Below are positions 20,340-31,084 of a stretch of DNA of 64,000 nt, piece after piece. This stretch comes from Ascarosepion bandense (lineage: Eukaryota; Mollusca; Cephalopoda; Sepiida; Sepiidae). Every line of letters begins with the position of its first letter. The first letter of the stretch is position 1. The translations under genes and the position numbers were made by a program. A model generated the notes under the pieces. It ran no database searches, was not told where the DNA came from, and worked only from the letters and a program-made list of their open reading frames with translations. Location of the stretch: contig JBBBDQ010000420.1 of NCBI GenBank assembly GCA_037127315.1, positions 726,001-790,000 of the forward strand, written 5' to 3'.

Positions 20340-20745
20340 GCCATATCTGGTCGGGTGCTCCTGCTATCCACTTAGGTGTCCTCGACCAAATCCAACGGAG
20401 AATCTGTAATGTGATCGATCCCAACTTGGCAGCTCGGATACAGTCACTTTCTCACCAATACAGCGTGGCTTCCCTGTGTCTCTTCTACAGATACTTTCAC
20501 GGCTTCTGCTCCAATGAACTTAGTTCACTGGTACACTCTATATACGAATTTCCTCGAGCCACAAGATTAGCAACTAGGTCCCACCCTTTTACTGTGAAAC
20601 CGATAAATTGTAAACGCAAATTCTACTCCCTCAGCTTCTTTTCTCGCACTTCCCGTCTCTGAAATTCTCTTCCGCATACCTGCTTCCCTGACAGCTATAA
20701 TCTCCAAGAATTTAAATGTAAAGTCAATAGTCACTCCTGTCTAGT
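20340..20745 (+). pseudogene. jockey/CR1-type LINE, C-terminal fragment
   Basis: Plus-strand translation gives CCHIWSGAPAIHLGVLDQIQ, NVIDPNLAARIQSLSHQYS, ASLCLFYRYFHGFCSNELSS and RATRLATRSHPFTVKPINC, then SFFSRTSRL. The family runs through the post-RT region to the C-terminus. A stop replaces the tryptophan before NS in the final LWNSLP motif. It abuts the family C repeat at its 5' side. Confidence 0.85.
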
Positions 20746-20749
20746 CATC

Positions 20750-21050
20750 TCCATTGTCATATTCTTCTTCAATATCTGTATATATTTCTGATATGAGGTA
20801 TTGTAATTATTTACATTATTTTCATCGTTCACACTGTTGTCCTCATCTTTGTTGCCATATTCTTCTTCAATATTTGTTTATATTTCCGAGATGAGGTATT
20901 GTAATTATTTACACTATTGACGTTGTTCGGACTTTTGATTTTCATCTTTGTTTCAACTTTTTGGCTGTTAAACATTCCGACCTTCTTCAGGTGATTTGAA
21001 TTTCGAACTGAACCATTTATTTTATTCGCGAGTGTAGATTGTTTTAGTTC
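20750..21050 (-). mobile_element. Family E repeat with two tail units
   Basis: Minus strand: body with GGTTCAGTTCGAAATTC, then CACCTGAAGAAGGTCGG, then two copies of the ~100-bp tail (CTTCAATATCTG...GTATTGTAATTATTTACA). It is paired in inverted orientation with 21060-21340. Confidence 0.7.
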
Positions 21051-21059
21051 CACGATTCA

Positions 21060-21340
21060 TGCTTTTTCCATGTGTCTCAGTATCAATACCGGGCTTTAGC
21101 AGAGGTGAACAAAAACGTAAAGGGACATAACTGACAATGAAACATCTGGAAAAAACTTGACTATTAGAACGAGAAAAACTTATCCCACTGAACAAAATAA
21201 AGGGTTCAACTCCATAAATTCCAATTACCTGAAGAAGGTCGGACCAATGAATGGCCGAAACTTCGTGAATATGGCAACCAAAATGAGGACAATAGTCTAA
21301 AGAATGTAAAAAGTGTAAATAAATGTAAAAAATTATTAAC
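21060..21340 (+). mobile_element. Family E repeat
   Basis: Plus strand: AAAATAAAGGGTTCAA, then TACCTGAAGAAGGTCGGAC, ATGGCCGAAACTTCGTGAAT, GACAATAGTCTAAAG and a GTAAA-rich end. Confidence 0.7.
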
Positions 21341-21652
21341 TTTACATTTTTTTTTAAATTTAAGAAACGCTCATAGATATTCATCCGGCAAACTGAAAAT
21401 TCTATGTAAATTATGGAGGACGCTAATTTAATAAACAAATGTAAGTAAATGATACCGAATTAATTTTTCAATATCATTAATATTTATATTATTTTAGATG
21501 TTTTCTTTTTATGTATTATATATTTTAAATAAAAGGTGGCTATATAACTAATGTTGCTTCCCTGTTCCATACGAAAATATATTCGTAAATATTTATGAAA
21601 ATATATTCGTAAATACTTACGAAAATATATTCGTAAATACTTAGTTTTATCT
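21341..21652. repeat. AT-rich with a 3-copy ~25-bp tandem repeat
   Basis: TACGAAAATATATTCGTAAA is repeated three times at 21570-21642. The unit is itself near-palindromic. Otherwise unrecognised. Confidence 0.7.
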
Positions 21653-21654
21653 TT

Positions 21655-21912
21655 AGTCAGTTAAGTGCCATACGTGAAACACGCTTGGGCGATCATGTCT
21701 TTTTCAAGACATCACTGACTGGGCAGAAGATTATCCCGCAGTAGGTTGCCATTGCTTTCTGCGGTAGACTGGTTGCCGACCAAGGGTATAGAACCCAATC
21801 TGCCCTGCTATTTAACCCATAACTGGAGGGAAGAGACGGATTAATACCTTTCACAAGGGTATTTGTGCGTAAGTGAATGCAATGGATTCAACTGGAATTC
21901 GAGCTCGGCTTC
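21655..21912 (-). mobile_element. SINE family A, head-truncated
   Basis: Tail to B-box region (GAATTCGAGCTCGGCT). The tail hairpin is CATGTCTTTTTCAAGACAT, where both arms changed together. Confidence 0.88.
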
Positions 21913-21924
21913 ACCTGGACTTTA

Positions 21925-22235
21925 TTAACTTTAGGACCATACTAGATTAGTGGAAAAATTTCATTATTTTACATTTGAAATGGCTAGATGCAAGCATAAG
22001 TTCTATGCTAACAGTTTTTTCTATTGCCCTTCTTGCTATGCAACACTCTTTTTGCTTCCCAGTCAACTTTGCTCTTCAAAAATGTTTATGTAAATCGCTA
22101 TCTACTGTCTTCTATATATCTGATATTTTATTCTCCTCTCTCCTTAATAAAATACTTTTTCACATTCTCTATCATCTAAAATTTCCTTTCATCTTAGTGG
22201 CTTTATTGCCTTGCTTGCGGTAAAATGATTGAATT
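21925..22235 (+). mobile_element. LINE 3' end (jockey/CR1 family)
   Basis: TGGCTAGATGCAAGCATAAG to TTAGTGGCTTTATTGCCTTG and AAAATGATTGAA. It parallels 49300-49635. The terminal AATGATT-A-rich end is the family 3' end. Confidence 0.6.
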
Positions 22236-22344
22236 ATTTAAAAGTTTGATTATTTAATATGTAGATGAAATTTGCTTTTTGATCCCTCGTATAATTGACT
22301 TATAGTTTATTTTAAGTATTAACTTTCATGCAAGAGATGAAGGT

Positions 22345-22475
22345 TTTTTCCTCATTCTTCTATGTGTCGTGTCCCTTAAGAACGTGGTCAACAATGACTC
22401 TCTTTGCCAAGGCTTGAGCCCAACTTCCTACCATCCTGTCTACCATCCAGTCTCTCTTGCCATCTATGTGGTTAT
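22345..22475 (-). mobile_element. RTE LINE 3' terminus
   Basis: Minus-strand end with the GGGACACGACACAT block that terminates the RTE copies at 51.28 and 53.92 kb. Confidence 0.5.
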
Positions 22476-22477
22476 TT

Positions 22478-22755
22478 TCTAAGCGTAGCCTAGACGTGGC
22501 ATAAGACCTAAGATATGAGACACATGATCAGGATCGAACTCACTATTCCGTTGCGATTGATTGAACTTTCCGAAACCACATCGAAGTGTCCTGGTAGTTT
22601 CCCACTCGTAGCTTAGATGTGTCACAGGACCAAAAGAATTGGGCGTTCAGTGAGGATCGAACTCACTATTCCGTTGCGATTGATTTAGCGGGAAAATCTT
22701 GCTAAACATTCTACCACGTTAAAGTGCTCATGATTTACTAAGCGTAATTTAGATA
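22478..22755 (-). mobile_element. tRNA-derived SINE family D, two tandem units
   Basis: Each minus-strand unit has B box GTGAGTTCGATCCTCACTG or GTGAGTTCGATCCTGATCA and a TCTAAGCTACG-type tail. The outer unit has A-box-like GTGGTAGAATGTTTAGCA. Unit length is about 135 bp. Related units lie at 23.05, 24.0 and 51.3-51.5 kb. Confidence 0.65.
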
Positions 22756-23040
22756 GGATGTGCGTTGTGGTGCAGTGGATATCGACTCGGAACGAGAAAT
22801 CGGGGAGCCGAGTTCGAATTCCAGTTGAATTCGTTGCATTCACTTATGCGCAAATACCCTTTGGGAATAGTATTAATCAGTTTCTTCCTTCCAGTTAAGG
22901 GTTAAATAACAGGACCAAATTGGTTCTATAGCCTTGGTCAGCAACCAGTCTACCGCGGAAATCAATGGCAACCTACTGCGGGCTAATCTTCTGCCCAGTC
23001 AGTCATGTCTGTTTTGAGACATGATCGCCCAAGCCTGACT
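22756..23040 (+). mobile_element. SINE family A, tail-truncated
   Basis: A head-to-hairpin copy that ends at GCCCAAGCCTGACTGAA, lacking the last ~25 bases. Confidence 0.9.
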
Positions 23041-23235
23041 GAATTTAGATATAGCGCAAGGCCGAAAGTATGCATCACTCAGAAAGGATCGAACACAAAT
23101 CTCAATCGTAAGTGGTGTAGCAAAACAAGCTTGTTAACCATTACACCAGGTTGAAGTGTTCAAATGACTTTCTAAGCGTCGATTAGATGAGGTACAAAAG
23201 TATGGAACACCCAGTGTGTATCGAACTCAGTTAAG
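23041..23235 (-). mobile_element. SINE family D unit(s)
   Basis: tRNA-like complement CTGGTGTAATGGTTAACAAG (A box) and TGTGTTCGATCCTTTCTGAG (B box), with the same tail. Confidence 0.6.
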
Positions 23236-24000
23236 TATCATACATGATACACGCTTGGCAGAAAATTTTCCCGCAGTAGATTGCCATTACTTCCTGAAGT
23301 AGACTAGTTGCCAACCAAAGCGACAAAACCAAACCAGTTCTGTTATTTGACACATAACTGGAGGGAGAAGAGACGGATTTATACCTTTCCCAAAACTATT
23401 TATGCAAATATGAATGCAACGCCCAAGCACTCTTGGGAAAGTTATGAATCTGTCTCTTGGGCGATCATGTCTCGAAAAAGATATGACTGACAGGATAGAA
23501 GATTTTCTCGCAGTCAGTCAGTCAGTTAAGTGCCATACGTGATGCACACTTGGGCGATCATGTCTAGAAAGAGGGATGACTGACTGGTCAGAAGATATCC
23601 AGCAGCAGGTAGCCATTACTTTCTGCTGTAGACTGGTTGCCAGCCAAGGCTATAGAACCAATTTGGTCCTGTTATTCAATCCATAACTGAAGGAAAGTGA
23701 CAGATTAATACCTTTCCCAAAGGTATTTGTGCGTAAGTGAATGCATGGAATTCAACTGGAAGTCAAAATCGGATCCCTGATTTCTCATTCCAAGCCGATA
23801 TCCACTGCACCACAACATACATTTCGTTTCTCGCAGTACTTTGCCATTACTTTCTGCAGTACACAGGTTGTCAAGAAAGATATAGAACCCAATCTGTCAT
23901 GTTATTTAACTCATAGCTGGAGGGAGAAGCGATGAATTCAAACCTTTTCCAAGAGTATTTGTGTGCATGTGAATGCAACGCACAAATACCTTTGAGAAAG
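23236..24000 (-). mobile_element. SINE family A cluster: three decayed copies
   Basis: 23236-23516 is strongly diverged. 23517-23825 is complete from tail to head. 23826-24000 is partial and diverged. All are minus-oriented, giving a run of head-to-tail insertions or a local duplication. Confidence 0.75.
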
Positions 24001-24075
24001 GTAAGAATTTGTCGTATGAATCGAACTCACTACTCGAGACAAGCCTCCTAAACATTATACACATTCATGCCCTCG
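24001..24075 (-). mobile_element. SINE family D fragment
   Basis: The complement carries GTGAGTTCGATTCATACGAC plus the A-box-like region. Confidence 0.5.
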
Positions 24076-24077
24076 AT

Positions 24078-24240
24078 ATGCTGTCAGAATTAAGTTGTCC
24101 AAACTCTTGTTCTTCATTTTGCGTCCAAGAAATTTAAACTTTTTTCCGATTCTGAGGATAAGGTGGTCCTTTTGTTAATATTTTCCTCGTTGCTTTCTTA
24201 CTTCATCCAGGGAATTCTCAACATTCTTCAGCAGAACCAA
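24078..24240 (-). pseudogene. RTE LINE C-terminal fragment
   Basis: The minus strand begins MLRIPWMK and continues with frame breaks through a TTLSSESEKSLNFLD segment. This is the RMLRIPW...F-L-G block of RTE proteins. Confidence 0.55.
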
Positions 24241-24289
24241 ATTTCTGTTTCCTCCAGTTTCCTCTTCATCTGTGATGAGATTGTTTCTT

Positions 24290-25072
24290 TGAGTTCATGT
24301 TTTGTTTAACGGTATATCAACCTCTGTGGGTTATTTCATGCCAAAAAAAAAACAAAAAAAAACGGGGTTTTAGAGTTTTTTTTTATGTTCGGTTATAGTG
24401 AGAAGGTTGATTTAGTCAGATTTTAATGAAAATTTTATTTTTATTTTAGAAAAATAAATTTAGAAATCTTATTTTAGAATACTGAAGATATCTTCTAGTT
24501 TTGTATTCAAAAATGTTTTGCTGGTAATAATTATTTTTTCCTTCGAAAATGTTTTGTGGTAATAATTTTGTTGTATCGTGGAATGAAGAGATACACAGAG
24601 AAATGTAGATAAAATATTTTATTAACAGCGTAGTACAACCAAGATGTATATACAATATTTACAGTCTTTCGCAGTAGTCGGTGTTACTACCCGAAGTCCG
24701 TGATAATGACATCACCCACGTGCTAAGCGCGCATTGTCGTTAATATATCCGGCCGATCGGGTGTCATATGGTACGAGCCACGACACAACACATTTTTCCT
24801 TCAAAAATGTATTGTTGGTAATATTTTTCCTTTAAAAATGTGTATATTTCTATAAAGGTCTATGTTTATACTATCATTGTGTTTCGACCCCAGTTTGGGG
24901 TTAACTATTTGCCCATAGCTGGAACCCTAACAAGTGCTACTTTCCGGGTTTGGGTGGACCTGGGAACAACAGCAATTAAGAGGTGGTTCCATGCTCCTCA
25001 TAACCTCCCAATCAGAGGCACTGCTACCGGATGCAGTTTGCTGTCATACCCAGAACCGATGAGATTGTCCAG
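24290..25072 (-). mobile_element. Family G (LINE 3'-UTR-like) copy, interrupted by an LTR-like element
   Basis: Blocks in common with 3.4 and 54.6-56.4 kb: GTATATCAACCTCTGTGGGT at 24310, units of TTCAAAAATGTTTTG...GGTAATA at 24500-24850, and CCCATAGCTGGAACCC to GTCATACCCAGAACC at 24900-25072. 24569-24790 is a later insertion. Confidence 0.55.
24569..24790 (-). mobile_element. Small solo-LTR-like insertion
   Basis: A 222-bp segment with 13-bp inverted termini TGTTGTATCGTGG / CCACGACACAACA, inserted within a short tandem-repeat unit. On the minus strand it has an AATAAAATATT polyadenylation-like signal near its 3' end and a GATATATTAA TATA-like motif. A target duplication is not certain. A MITE is the alternative. 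Confidence 0.5.
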
Positions 25073-25079
25073 CAAACAC

Positions 25080-25300
25080 AACCCTGTTGCAAAAGGATTG
25101 ATATCTCAGAATTCAGCACCATTTTTGAGAGCTGATCTTTTTTGCGTTCTTCTTTACAATCTCGTCGAAAAGGTCCTGGTGTTTTATTTCTGTGACGGTC
25201 ATCAACAAGGTGTAATCTGCGTATGCTATATTGTCGAGATGGTGCCATTCAGTATTAGCAAGAGTTTTCAGGACTAATAGAATAGACTCGCTACTGAGGC
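25080..25300 (-). pseudogene. RTE LINE RT active-site fragment
   Basis: Minus strand: LDNIAYADYTLLMTVTE and DLFDEIVKKNAKK. This is the RTE catalytic loop, with YADY in place of YADD. It probably belongs to the same copy as the endonuclease at 25690-27020. The interval between holds a tandem repeat instead of the RT fingers and palm. Confidence 0.7.
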
Positions 25301-25329
25301 TTAAGAGATATGTGGGAAAAAATCAATCT

Positions 25330-25690
25330 TTTGGATGCGATGGATGAATTGGCGTCTGAATGACAAAATGAAAATAACTCCGACATCTCATCAAGAGATA
25401 TACAGGAGGCGGTGGGTAAATGAAATTAACAGTGACTTCGGTTTAACAAACATACGGGGAGCGATTGATAAATTGTCGTTTAAATAATGCCAAAGTGAAA
25501 ATAACACTAACTTTATTTCAACAGTTATATAGCGAGCGTTGGATAAATTGTCGTCTAAATAGTGCCAAAGTGAGAACAATACTGACCACATTTTAACAAT
25601 TATACAGGGGGCGATGGATAAATTGTCGTCTAAATGATGACAAAAGGAAAATAACACTGACCTCAGTTGACATCTATGCAGGAAGTGATG
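25330..25690. repeat. Minisatellite, ~75-bp unit, 4-5 copies
   Basis: Units share GGATAAATTGTCGTCTAAAT and AATAACACTGACC and start near a TATACAGGGGGCGA motif. One unit is shortened. The open minus-strand frame only reflects the repeat (recurring HYLDDNLS-like words). Confidence 0.8.
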
Positions 25691-27020
25691 GTTTTTTGTC
25701 CTGTCAGTTCCCTTATTTCTTGATGCATTTCTCATTTATTAGTCTTGCTCAATCTCACCAACGTTTGTTGGTGAGCCATTCCTCTTTAGCCTGTCTGCAC
25801 TTGGTCCTTATTTCCTTTTGTAGTTTCTTTTATTCAGTTCCATGTCTTGGCATAGTTGTCTGTCTCCTTTGCAACCTGTCATCCACTCGTTTGTTTTTTT
25901 TTTCTGCGTCTGATTTCCTCTGGGACAATGTTGTTTACTAATGTCACTAGCACTTTTTTAAGTGCGTCCCATTCCAAATTTCCATTTCACATTTGTTGTT
26001 TGTATGTGTTTCACACACTGTTAGTGTATTCATTCTGCGGGTTGAGGTCATTCAGGAGTGTGTTGTATTGCAGTCTGGGTGCTGCCCTAGGCTTCTTTAG
26101 TCTCCGGAGTTTCACCCTTAGTTTGCAGATAACTGGAAGGTGGCCGCTTCCACAGTCGGCACTTGGATAAGTTTTGCATTGAAGCACTTTTTTTTCTGAA
26201 TCGTTTTTATGGTTATAAATCGATTTGTTTTTTCGTGTCACCTCCCGAGCTTCTCCGTGTCCTTAGGCGTCTTGGGTGTTCTTGAAACCAGGTGTTGGTT
26301 ATCACCTGGTCATCTGTCTTACACCACAGGACCCATCTTTCACTTCGGTCGTTGGGGATTCTTAATCTAACGTTGCTATTTGTCTCCTTTTCCCTCTCCT
26401 TACCTACTTAGCATTCTAATTTTTGGGGGTTTTACACTGAGCTTTGGCATCGTCAAGAGTGGAGTAGAAAGATTCTATTTCTTCCTCAGACAGACTACTA
26501 TAATTGCTATGTTGAAAGGTCTCTCATTCAGTTTGACCAGGAGGACTCATTCAGATAATTTGCAGTATCCCAAAACGCATTTCTTCTTTTTTTACGTCAG
26601 GTATTAAGCCGACTCCTTTTTCGTTACTTTTACCTCCTACATATATGATCCTGTGGTTGTTGCTGCTGAAGTCTCCATTTTTTGGTCATCTACTTTCGTA
26701 AATGCCCTGAATTTTGATGTTCAATCTACTCATTTCCTGCTTGATATTCCCAAGTTGATCACAGTTGTTCAGCATCCTGACGTTCCATGTTCCTAGGGTA
26801 ATTTTTTGTTTGTTGCGCACAGTCACAGGGTAACGGTCCAGAGAGACCTGTTTCTCTTTCCGGGCGAGGTACAAATTTCGGAAAAATGTGTCCCCATTAC
26901 GCCGCTGGTGCTAACAGTCGATGAATGACGGTCAGGTGACACCTGTTGTCCATGTCGGTCCTTACCGCGCGAGTAGTTACTTCCATTTGAAGTAACCCTC
27001 TTCACGCGGTTGGCTTTCAT
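25690..27020 (-). pseudogene. RTE LINE endonuclease domain
   Basis: Minus strand, 5' to 3': ITLGTWNVRMLNNCDQLGN and EMSRLNIKIQGI open the AP-type endonuclease (26870-26690). A GVGLI-like middle and a YSTLDDA-like segment follow in broken frames. SADCGSGHLPVICKLRVKLR (about 26150) is the end of the nuclease, with SGH where SDH is expected. Then come KETDNYAKTWN and IRTKCRQAKEEWL, the linker to the RT. The nuclease nicks target DNA for reverse transcription in active elements. The SDH change and the frameshifts make this copy dead. Confidence 0.8.
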
Positions 27021-27685
27021 ATGTATATTTTGTTAAGCCATGATTATACAATTTAAACACGACGTAATTCAATTAGTTTTTCAAATAAAAGTGACGCTGT
27101 TAATAAATGAAGTATAGCATATTTTATAAGTTCCTTTTTATAACAAAGAAGAATTTTAAGAATTATTGTTAATAAACAAGTTATTTCTTTAATAAAAAGA
27201 AATCTAAATAATCAGTTCGTGTCAGTCACGAGACCAACCATCCCTGAAAGCTTTATATAAATCCATACAGCGTGTCTTGTGATATATTGACTACGGACAA
27301 ACAAACAAAAGCTATCGAATACAATACGGCAAGGGTAAAAAGCTAAAGTTTTGAAAACAGCATAGAACGATGTCATTTAATTATTTCGAAAATGTTCTAA
27401 AATTAAATTAAAAATGACAAGATTAAAAGACTATATGGAATTTTCTTTTTTTTATTATTTCAGGAAATGATTATTTGTTTTATCAATAAAATTACATTTT
27501 CCGAGAATATATTTATATATATTTTCTTTCACCGAAGGCTGCCATTTTCTACCTGTCTCCCTCTTTTTCTTTCCTGTTTCTCTTGTTGCTGTGATAATGG
27601 CGGAGAAGATTTAAAACCGGAGAAGAAATGCCCGACTCCTGAAAGAGGAAAGTATAAAATTACAAAAACAAATTTCCATTTGTTT
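27021..27685. other. AT-rich, nothing recognised
   Basis: A ~120-codon plus-strand frame at 27467-27826 shows no family resemblance and overlaps a family E copy at its end. Confidence 0.45.
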
Positions 27686-27990
27686 ATATTATTTATACCG
27701 TTCGCACTGTTGTTCTCATCTTTATTGCCATATTCACGACGTTTCGGCAGTTATACGCTCCGACTTTCTTCAGGTGATATACGCTGGAATTTCGAACTGA
27801 ACCATTTATTTCTTCCACAGGGGTAGATTGTTCTAGCTTCACGTGCTTTTTTTGGATGTCTGAATTTCAGATATTTACCTTTTAATAAACCAACTCTCCA
27901 AATTTTTCTTCTCTTCTGCAGTGGCCAGGTATTGAACTCACAACTCTGGATTACTTCTACCAATGCTTCTGTTCCCTTGACCCAAGAGTT
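27686..27990 (-). mobile_element. Family E repeat with tRNA-like head
   Basis: Minus strand: tRNA-like AGTTGTGAGTTCAATACCTG (B box) near 27925. Then AATGGTTCAGTTCGAAATTC, CACCTGAAGAAAGTCGGAGC, CTGCCGAAACGTCGTGAAT and GAACAACAGTGCGAAC. It shows the full order of the family: tRNA-like part, body, then the CTGAAGA...GAAACGTC block. Confidence 0.65.
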
Positions 27991-28244
27991 CATCGTATTG
28001 AAGTGATGTTTACGTTGATGTAATTAGAGATGCGCATGGATGAGAGGGGGGGGGGTGATAATTTAAATTTAGATTATATTTTCTTTTTTGAATACGTGTT
28101 TTGCGTCTAGCCGATTTCATTCAGTTTCTTATACTTCTCGTGCGAAGAAAAGTACATTCTAACTAAACTATTTAACGTTTTAACAAAAAATTAGTCGTTT
28201 GTGATGACGTTGGTAAACTTGAGCTTTTAACTGTAATAGTTTGA

Positions 28245-28301
<57 letters not shown>

Positions 28302-28550
28302 GTTTTGGAACAATACACAGTTGAATTAAAAAGTGTTCAATACATTTATAATGTAGAACTTTTGAATATTTTTCATTTAGAAAATGAGTTATTTCCACAG
28401 CCTAGATTTCAACCTTTCCGCCACTGTTGTATGCTTTGGCTATTTTCACTATACTCCGTGTTATACAACGTTTTTCTCCATTTTCTAAATTTTAATTTCC
28501 ACACGTAGCTAGCCAGTTTGGTACAATTTTTGAGGTTTTCCAGTTTATAT
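27991..28550. repeat. (AT)n at 28249-28296 in unrecognised sequence
   Basis: About 24 AT units, plus a short G run at 28048-28056. The flanks are without match. Confidence 0.7.
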
Positions 28551-28552
28551 AT

Positions 28553-28810
28553 TTACGGTCATATCACGTTAAATACACAGGTTCTTGCTCGATCACTGAA
28601 GGTAAGCAACGTTGAGCCTGGTTAGTACTTAGATGGGTGACCACTTGGGAATATCAGGTGCTGATGGATATGCGTTGTGGTGCAGTGGATGTCGCCTCGG
28701 AGAGGGAAATCGGTGAGCCCAGTTACAATTCCAGTCGAACACTTTGCATTCACTTACGCACTGGTACCCTTGAGAATGGTATTAATCCGTCTCTTCCCCC
28801 CCAACAGACC
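28553..28810 (+). mobile_element. Composite 5S rRNA + tRNA-SINE A element
   Basis: 28553-28662 is a 5S rRNA derivative: TACGGTCATATCACGTTAA, CTCGATCACTGAAGGTAAGC, GAGCCTGGTTAGTACTTAGA, TGGGTGACCACTTGGGAATA and CAGGTGCTG. Six bases later the SINE A head starts (TATGCGTTGTGGTGCAGTGG) and runs to a truncated end near 28805. The internal 5S promoter region is recognisable, so it may have been transcribed by Pol III as one unit. It shares diagnostic bases with the second composite at 36995-37270. Confidence 0.85.
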
Positions 28811-29013
28811 TTAATTATTTAATTTATAACAGGTTAAATTATTGAGGTCTGTTGTTCATGCGATATGTGCCAGACGTCTACACCGATTGTTTGTTATCAG
28901 CACTTCCAAAAAGTGTGCATGGTGCTAAACAAGCCTTCACCACTTGAAACAATTCTTTGTGTGGTTGTCTAACTGTGTTGGACGCTCATACGTCGAAATC
29001 GACGGGAGAGTCC

Positions 29014-29063
<50 letters not shown>

Positions 29064-29192
29064 CGGTAAACAATCCTTGGTACTTCCGATACGAACCCTG
29101 TCTACACCGGGATTGCCAAGACAGACTACTGATATCTTTGTCTGCCGAAATAGCTTATTCCTGAAACGAGTTAATTCCAATTTCTTTTTTTG

Positions 29193-29243
<51 letters not shown>

Positions 29244-29910
29244 CGAATTGTGAGATATCAGCTTATTTTCTGAAAAAAAAAATCTCTGTTATTTATTTCA
29301 CAGACATCCGCAGCTGTACACTTCTAAATACAGACTACAAACACGAAAAGGAAAATCAAGTGTGAAAATCGCTTTTGAATCGACTTATGTCCTCTAAAGT
29401 GATCGCTGAGTTGAACGTTGTTTAAAAAAAATGCTTATTCCTAAAAAGAAAGAAAATGTAAGAAAAAGACAAATAACAAGCGTCTTTGAAAATATCTTGC
29501 TTTCGAGATATTTATGATTTATAAGTGTTTCTTTTTATATTCTTTCTTACTTTTTAAAAAATGTCAGTCATGTTTTGAGTGAATATTGCTCATGAGAATT
29601 TAAAATTTTCAACCTGTGAACAGACACTGTTAAAACTGAAAACAAAAGTTTTATTGCTGGTGTGAAATCAGCGAGTCGACTTTTTGAAGAAAGATAACTC
29701 CGATTTCAAACGTAAAGAATAGAAAGATTTGGCTCTTTTTCCTGTGATAAACAACAATGTCTTCAAGGTAAAAAATTGTTCAAAGATCTACAAAACAAAT
29801 GTTTACAAAAAGAAAAGAGATACTTGGCAATTTTTTGATGATTTTTACAGTTGCTTAGATATGTTTAAAAATGTAACGAAGAAATGAAACTCTGAGCGAG
29901 AAAAAAAAAA
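28811..29910. repeat. (AT)n at 29018-29058 and 29197-29240; rest unrecognised
   Basis: Two (AT)n tracts flank a ~140-bp spacer. The remaining sequence has no supported feature. Frames across the tracts are artefacts. Confidence 0.7.
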
Positions 29911-29915
29911 CGATA

Positions 29916-30932
29916 TTGAATTTAAGATCCCAAATAGGCATGTACGCTGACGACACTACGGTTTACTCTCGCCTCAATCAAAAATCTGCCGAGGCTGACA
30001 AAGCAAACTTCGCCGATGTGCTTGAAAAGGACCTCCAATCCGTAATGGACTGCGGTAAAAAAATGGATCGTGAATTTGTATGCTTCCAAAACGAAGCTGC
30101 TATCTATTAATCATCACAGACAATTGCTTCTACTCCCCCATCAGAATGGATCAGGCATTAGCATGAATCAGGTTAGTCGCCTTGAAAGCAAAACGCTGCG
30201 CCTTCTCGGGTTAACACTCTCAACAGACCTCAAGTGGAAAGACTCTATAGAATCCATAGCTAAATCCGCTGCTAACAAGGTCGGTTCTCTATGTAGAGCC
30301 AGGAAAATTTTCCCGTTTGAAACCATCCAGCACATAAATAAATTTACCATCCGCCCGTGCATTGAATACTGTTGCCAGATCTGGTCAGGTGTCCCTGCTA
30401 TCCACCTAGGGGTCCTTGACAAAATCTAACGGAGAATCTGTAATGTGATAGATCCCGACTTGGAAGCTAAGCTACGGTCACTTTCTCACCGGCGGAATGT
30501 GACTTCCTTGTGTCGCTTCTACAAATACTTTCATGACTTCTGATCCAATGTATGAATTTACTCGAGCCACAAGATTAGCAACTAGATCTTACCCTTTTGC
30601 TTTGAAACCGATAAATTGTAAACGCAAATTCTGCTCCAGCAGCTTTTTTTCTCGCACTTCCCGCCTGTGGATTTCCCTTCCGTTTACTTGCTTCCCCGAC
30701 AGCTACAATCTCCAAGAATTTTAATGTAAAGTCAATAGTCATCTCCTATCTCACTAACTTGCATACTCTTTCTCATGCTCCTTTCTCCGTCCACTCCATT
30801 CTCATCAATATTTTCATTATTCTCTTACCCACTTCCTGACACTCCCTATAACCTGTCACTCTTTCTCATAACTTTGCTTTTATGTAACACCCTGCGCTCC
30901 AGTGACAGTAAACTGTCTTGCTTGGGGCGATA

Positions 30933-30935
<3 letters not shown>
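29916..30935 (+). pseudogene. jockey/CR1-type LINE: RT active site to 3' end
   Basis: MYADDTTVYSRLNQ carries the RT catalytic YADD. After a frameshift near 30080 come LYASKTKLLSINHHRQ, SKTLRLLGLTLSTDLKW, NKVGSLCRARKIFPFETIQH and TIRPCIEYCCQIWSGVPAIH. A stop follows, then YKYFHDF, TRLATRSYPFALKP and SFFSRTSRLW. The 3' UTR ends at CTTGCTTGGGGCGATATGAT before (AT)n. It is 5'-truncated just before the active site and is one of the better preserved copies. Confidence 0.88.

Positions 30936-30980
<45 letters not shown>
30933..30980. repeat. (AT)n at LINE 3' end
   Basis: About 24 AT units replace the usual A-rich tail. Confidence 0.95.
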
Positions 30981-30984
<4 letters not shown>

Positions 30985-31084
30985 TTGTCCGTTGCAAAAT
31001 AAAACTAATACACATTAAAAAAGCATCGTTCATTGTTCTTTATTTTGAAACAAATCACTCTCAGTTATAGAAAAAATTTCTAAA

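Noticed and set aside
21230..21290. CTGAAGAAGG...GCCGAAAC block of family E as a hammerhead
   Set aside because: It needs an extra base between the core and stem II, and no stem III with a proper UH cleavage site follows GAAACGTCG. I keep it as a conserved family block, not a ribozyme.
28553..28662. True 5S rRNA gene
   Set aside because: Several core positions differ, the 3' end runs straight into a SINE head, and no 5S array or terminator T-run is present.
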